The notes beneath the pieces are model-generated. The model was not told where the DNA came from. It ran no database searches and saw only the letters and a list, made by a program, of their open reading frames with translations. A stretch of DNA of 6,268 bases from Prevotellaceae bacterium (GTDB lineage: Bacteria > Bacteroidota > Bacteroidia > Bacteroidales > UBA932). The stretch covers positions 1 through 6,268 of the forward strand of contig JAITMY010000157.1 in assembly GCA_031290755.1 (NCBI GenBank), in the 5' to 3' direction. Positions 5,638 to 6,268 of the stretch are shown here, piece by piece (position 1 is the first letter of the stretch; each line of letters opens with the position of its first letter). Position numbers and translations under genes: made by a program.

Positions 5638-6268
5638 ATGCAGCCCCGTAGTAAAAAAGTGGTAGCGGTGTGCATAGCGCTAACGGCCTTGCTGGCGCTG
5701 CTGCTGCTGGCCGACGTGCTGCTCGGCTCGCTGCTCATCTCCCCCGCTACAGTGCTGCGTGCGCTGACGGGCAGCGAGGATTCGTACTTTTCCCACATCA
5801 TCCTTAGCTACCGGCTTCCGAAAGCCTTGGTGGCCGCGCTGGTTGGCATGTCCCTTTCGGTGAGCGGCCTGCAAATGCAAACGGTGTTTCGCAACCCGCT
5901 TGCCGACCCCTACATTTTAGGCATCAGCGCCGGCGCGGGGCTGGGCGTTGCGCTGTTTATCATGGGCTGCTCGCTGTGGGGGGCAACGGCGCTGGGGGCG
6001 CTGCTCTCCGGCATGGGCTACGCGCTGGCCGCCTGCGCAGGCGCCGCGGCGGTGATGCTCATCATGCTGGTGGTGGCCGCCCGCGTTCGCGACATCATGG
6101 CCATGCTGATTTTGGGCGTGATGGTGGGCAGCGCAACGGCAGCCATCATCAGCGCCCTGCAATACTTCAGCAAAGACAGCTCGCTCAAAGCCTACGTGCT
6201 GTGGACAATGGGCAACCTTGGCAACGTAACCACAGCGCAGCTCTACCTGCTGGCGCTGGCAACCCTCG
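5638..6268 (+). CDS. FecCD/BtuC-family ABC transporter permease, partial at the 3' end
   Basis: Inner-membrane permease subunit of a binding-protein-dependent importer for iron-siderophore, haem or cobalamin. Only 210 codons are present of the roughly 330-350 usual for the family, and the frame runs off the right edge. The start MQPRSKKVVAVCIALTALLA gives a basic N-terminus and a first membrane segment (about 8-33). The family signature follows: YRLPKALVAALVG (58-70), then SGLQMQTVFRNPLADPYILG (76-95) and ISAGAGLG (96-103). More hydrophobic segments lie near 119-148 and 153-176, and RDIMAMLILGVMVGSATAAI (151-170) and YVLWTMGNLGNV (187-198) are typical of the family. The ATG at 5638 is chosen; a GTG just before it at 5635 is in frame and cannot be excluded. 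The 12-nt gap after yidC suggests translation from the same mRNA. The substrate cannot be told from this fragment, and the ATPase and binding protein would be expected nearby outside the window. Confidence 0.93.
   Translation, partial: MQPRSKKVVAVCIALTALLALLLLADVLLGSLLISPATVLRALTGSEDSYFSHIILSYRLPKALVAALVGMSLSVSGLQMQTVFRNPLADPYILGISAGAGLGVALFIMGCSLWGATALGALLSGMGYALAACAGAAAVMLIMLVVAARVRDIMAMLILGVMVGSATAAIISALQYFSKDSSLKAYVLWTMGNLGNVTTAQLYLLALATL

Noticed and set aside
1..6268. CRISPR array, insertion sequence, tRNA or defence/toxin-antitoxin cassette
   Set aside because: No spaced direct repeats, transposase motifs, terminal inverted repeats or tRNA-like folds were seen. Apart from the 1610-1752 control region, the window is filled by recognisable genes, the only function-unknown one being the DUF349 gene.

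Overview
The window is a piece of chromosomal housekeeping DNA, most likely from a GC-rich member of the Bacteroidota, probably Bacteroidales. Three things suggest this. The YidC protein has the Bacteroidota form, with an N-terminal start MDKNTLYAIL and a large periplasmic domain. The intergenic region carries candidate promoters of the Bacteroidota type (TTG, about 19 nt, TAnnTTTG-like). None of the three visible gene starts has a Shine-Dalgarno sequence. The base composition is GC-rich by eye (not computed), which would fit a Rikenellaceae/Alistipes-like lineage better than Bacteroides, but I cannot fix the genus.

Layout from left to right: (1) 1-1254 (+), the C-terminal three quarters of CTP synthase (pyrG), open at the left edge; (2) 1264-1609 (-), the RNA subunit of RNase P (rnpB), convergent with pyrG and only 9 nt from its stop codon; (3) about 1610-1752, a short divergent control region with a leader hairpin for rnpB and two back-to-back, overlapping candidate promoters; (4) 1753-3759 (+), a 668-residue protein with five DUF349 repeats, an acidic Ala/Glu/Pro-rich N-terminus and a C-terminal coiled coil; (5) 3778-5625 (+), the membrane protein insertase YidC; (6) 5638-6268 (+), the first 210 codons of an FecCD/BtuC-family ABC transporter permease, open at the right edge.

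The last three genes run the same way with gaps of 18 and 12 nt and no visible terminator or promoter between them, so they look like one operon starting at the promoter near 1705-1712. pyrG makes CTP, rnpB matures tRNA 5' ends, and YidC inserts inner-membrane proteins. The DUF349 protein has no assigned role. The permease belongs to an iron-complex, haem or cobalamin uptake system whose other subunits lie outside the window.

I found no mobile element, CRISPR array, tRNA, toxin-antitoxin or defence system, and nothing that convincingly amounts to a new biological system. The points most worth a second look are the DUF349 protein linked to yidC, a 42-bp in-frame tandem duplication in it, the tight pyrG/rnpB convergence in which the P1 helix runs into a U tract, and the compact divergent promoter region.
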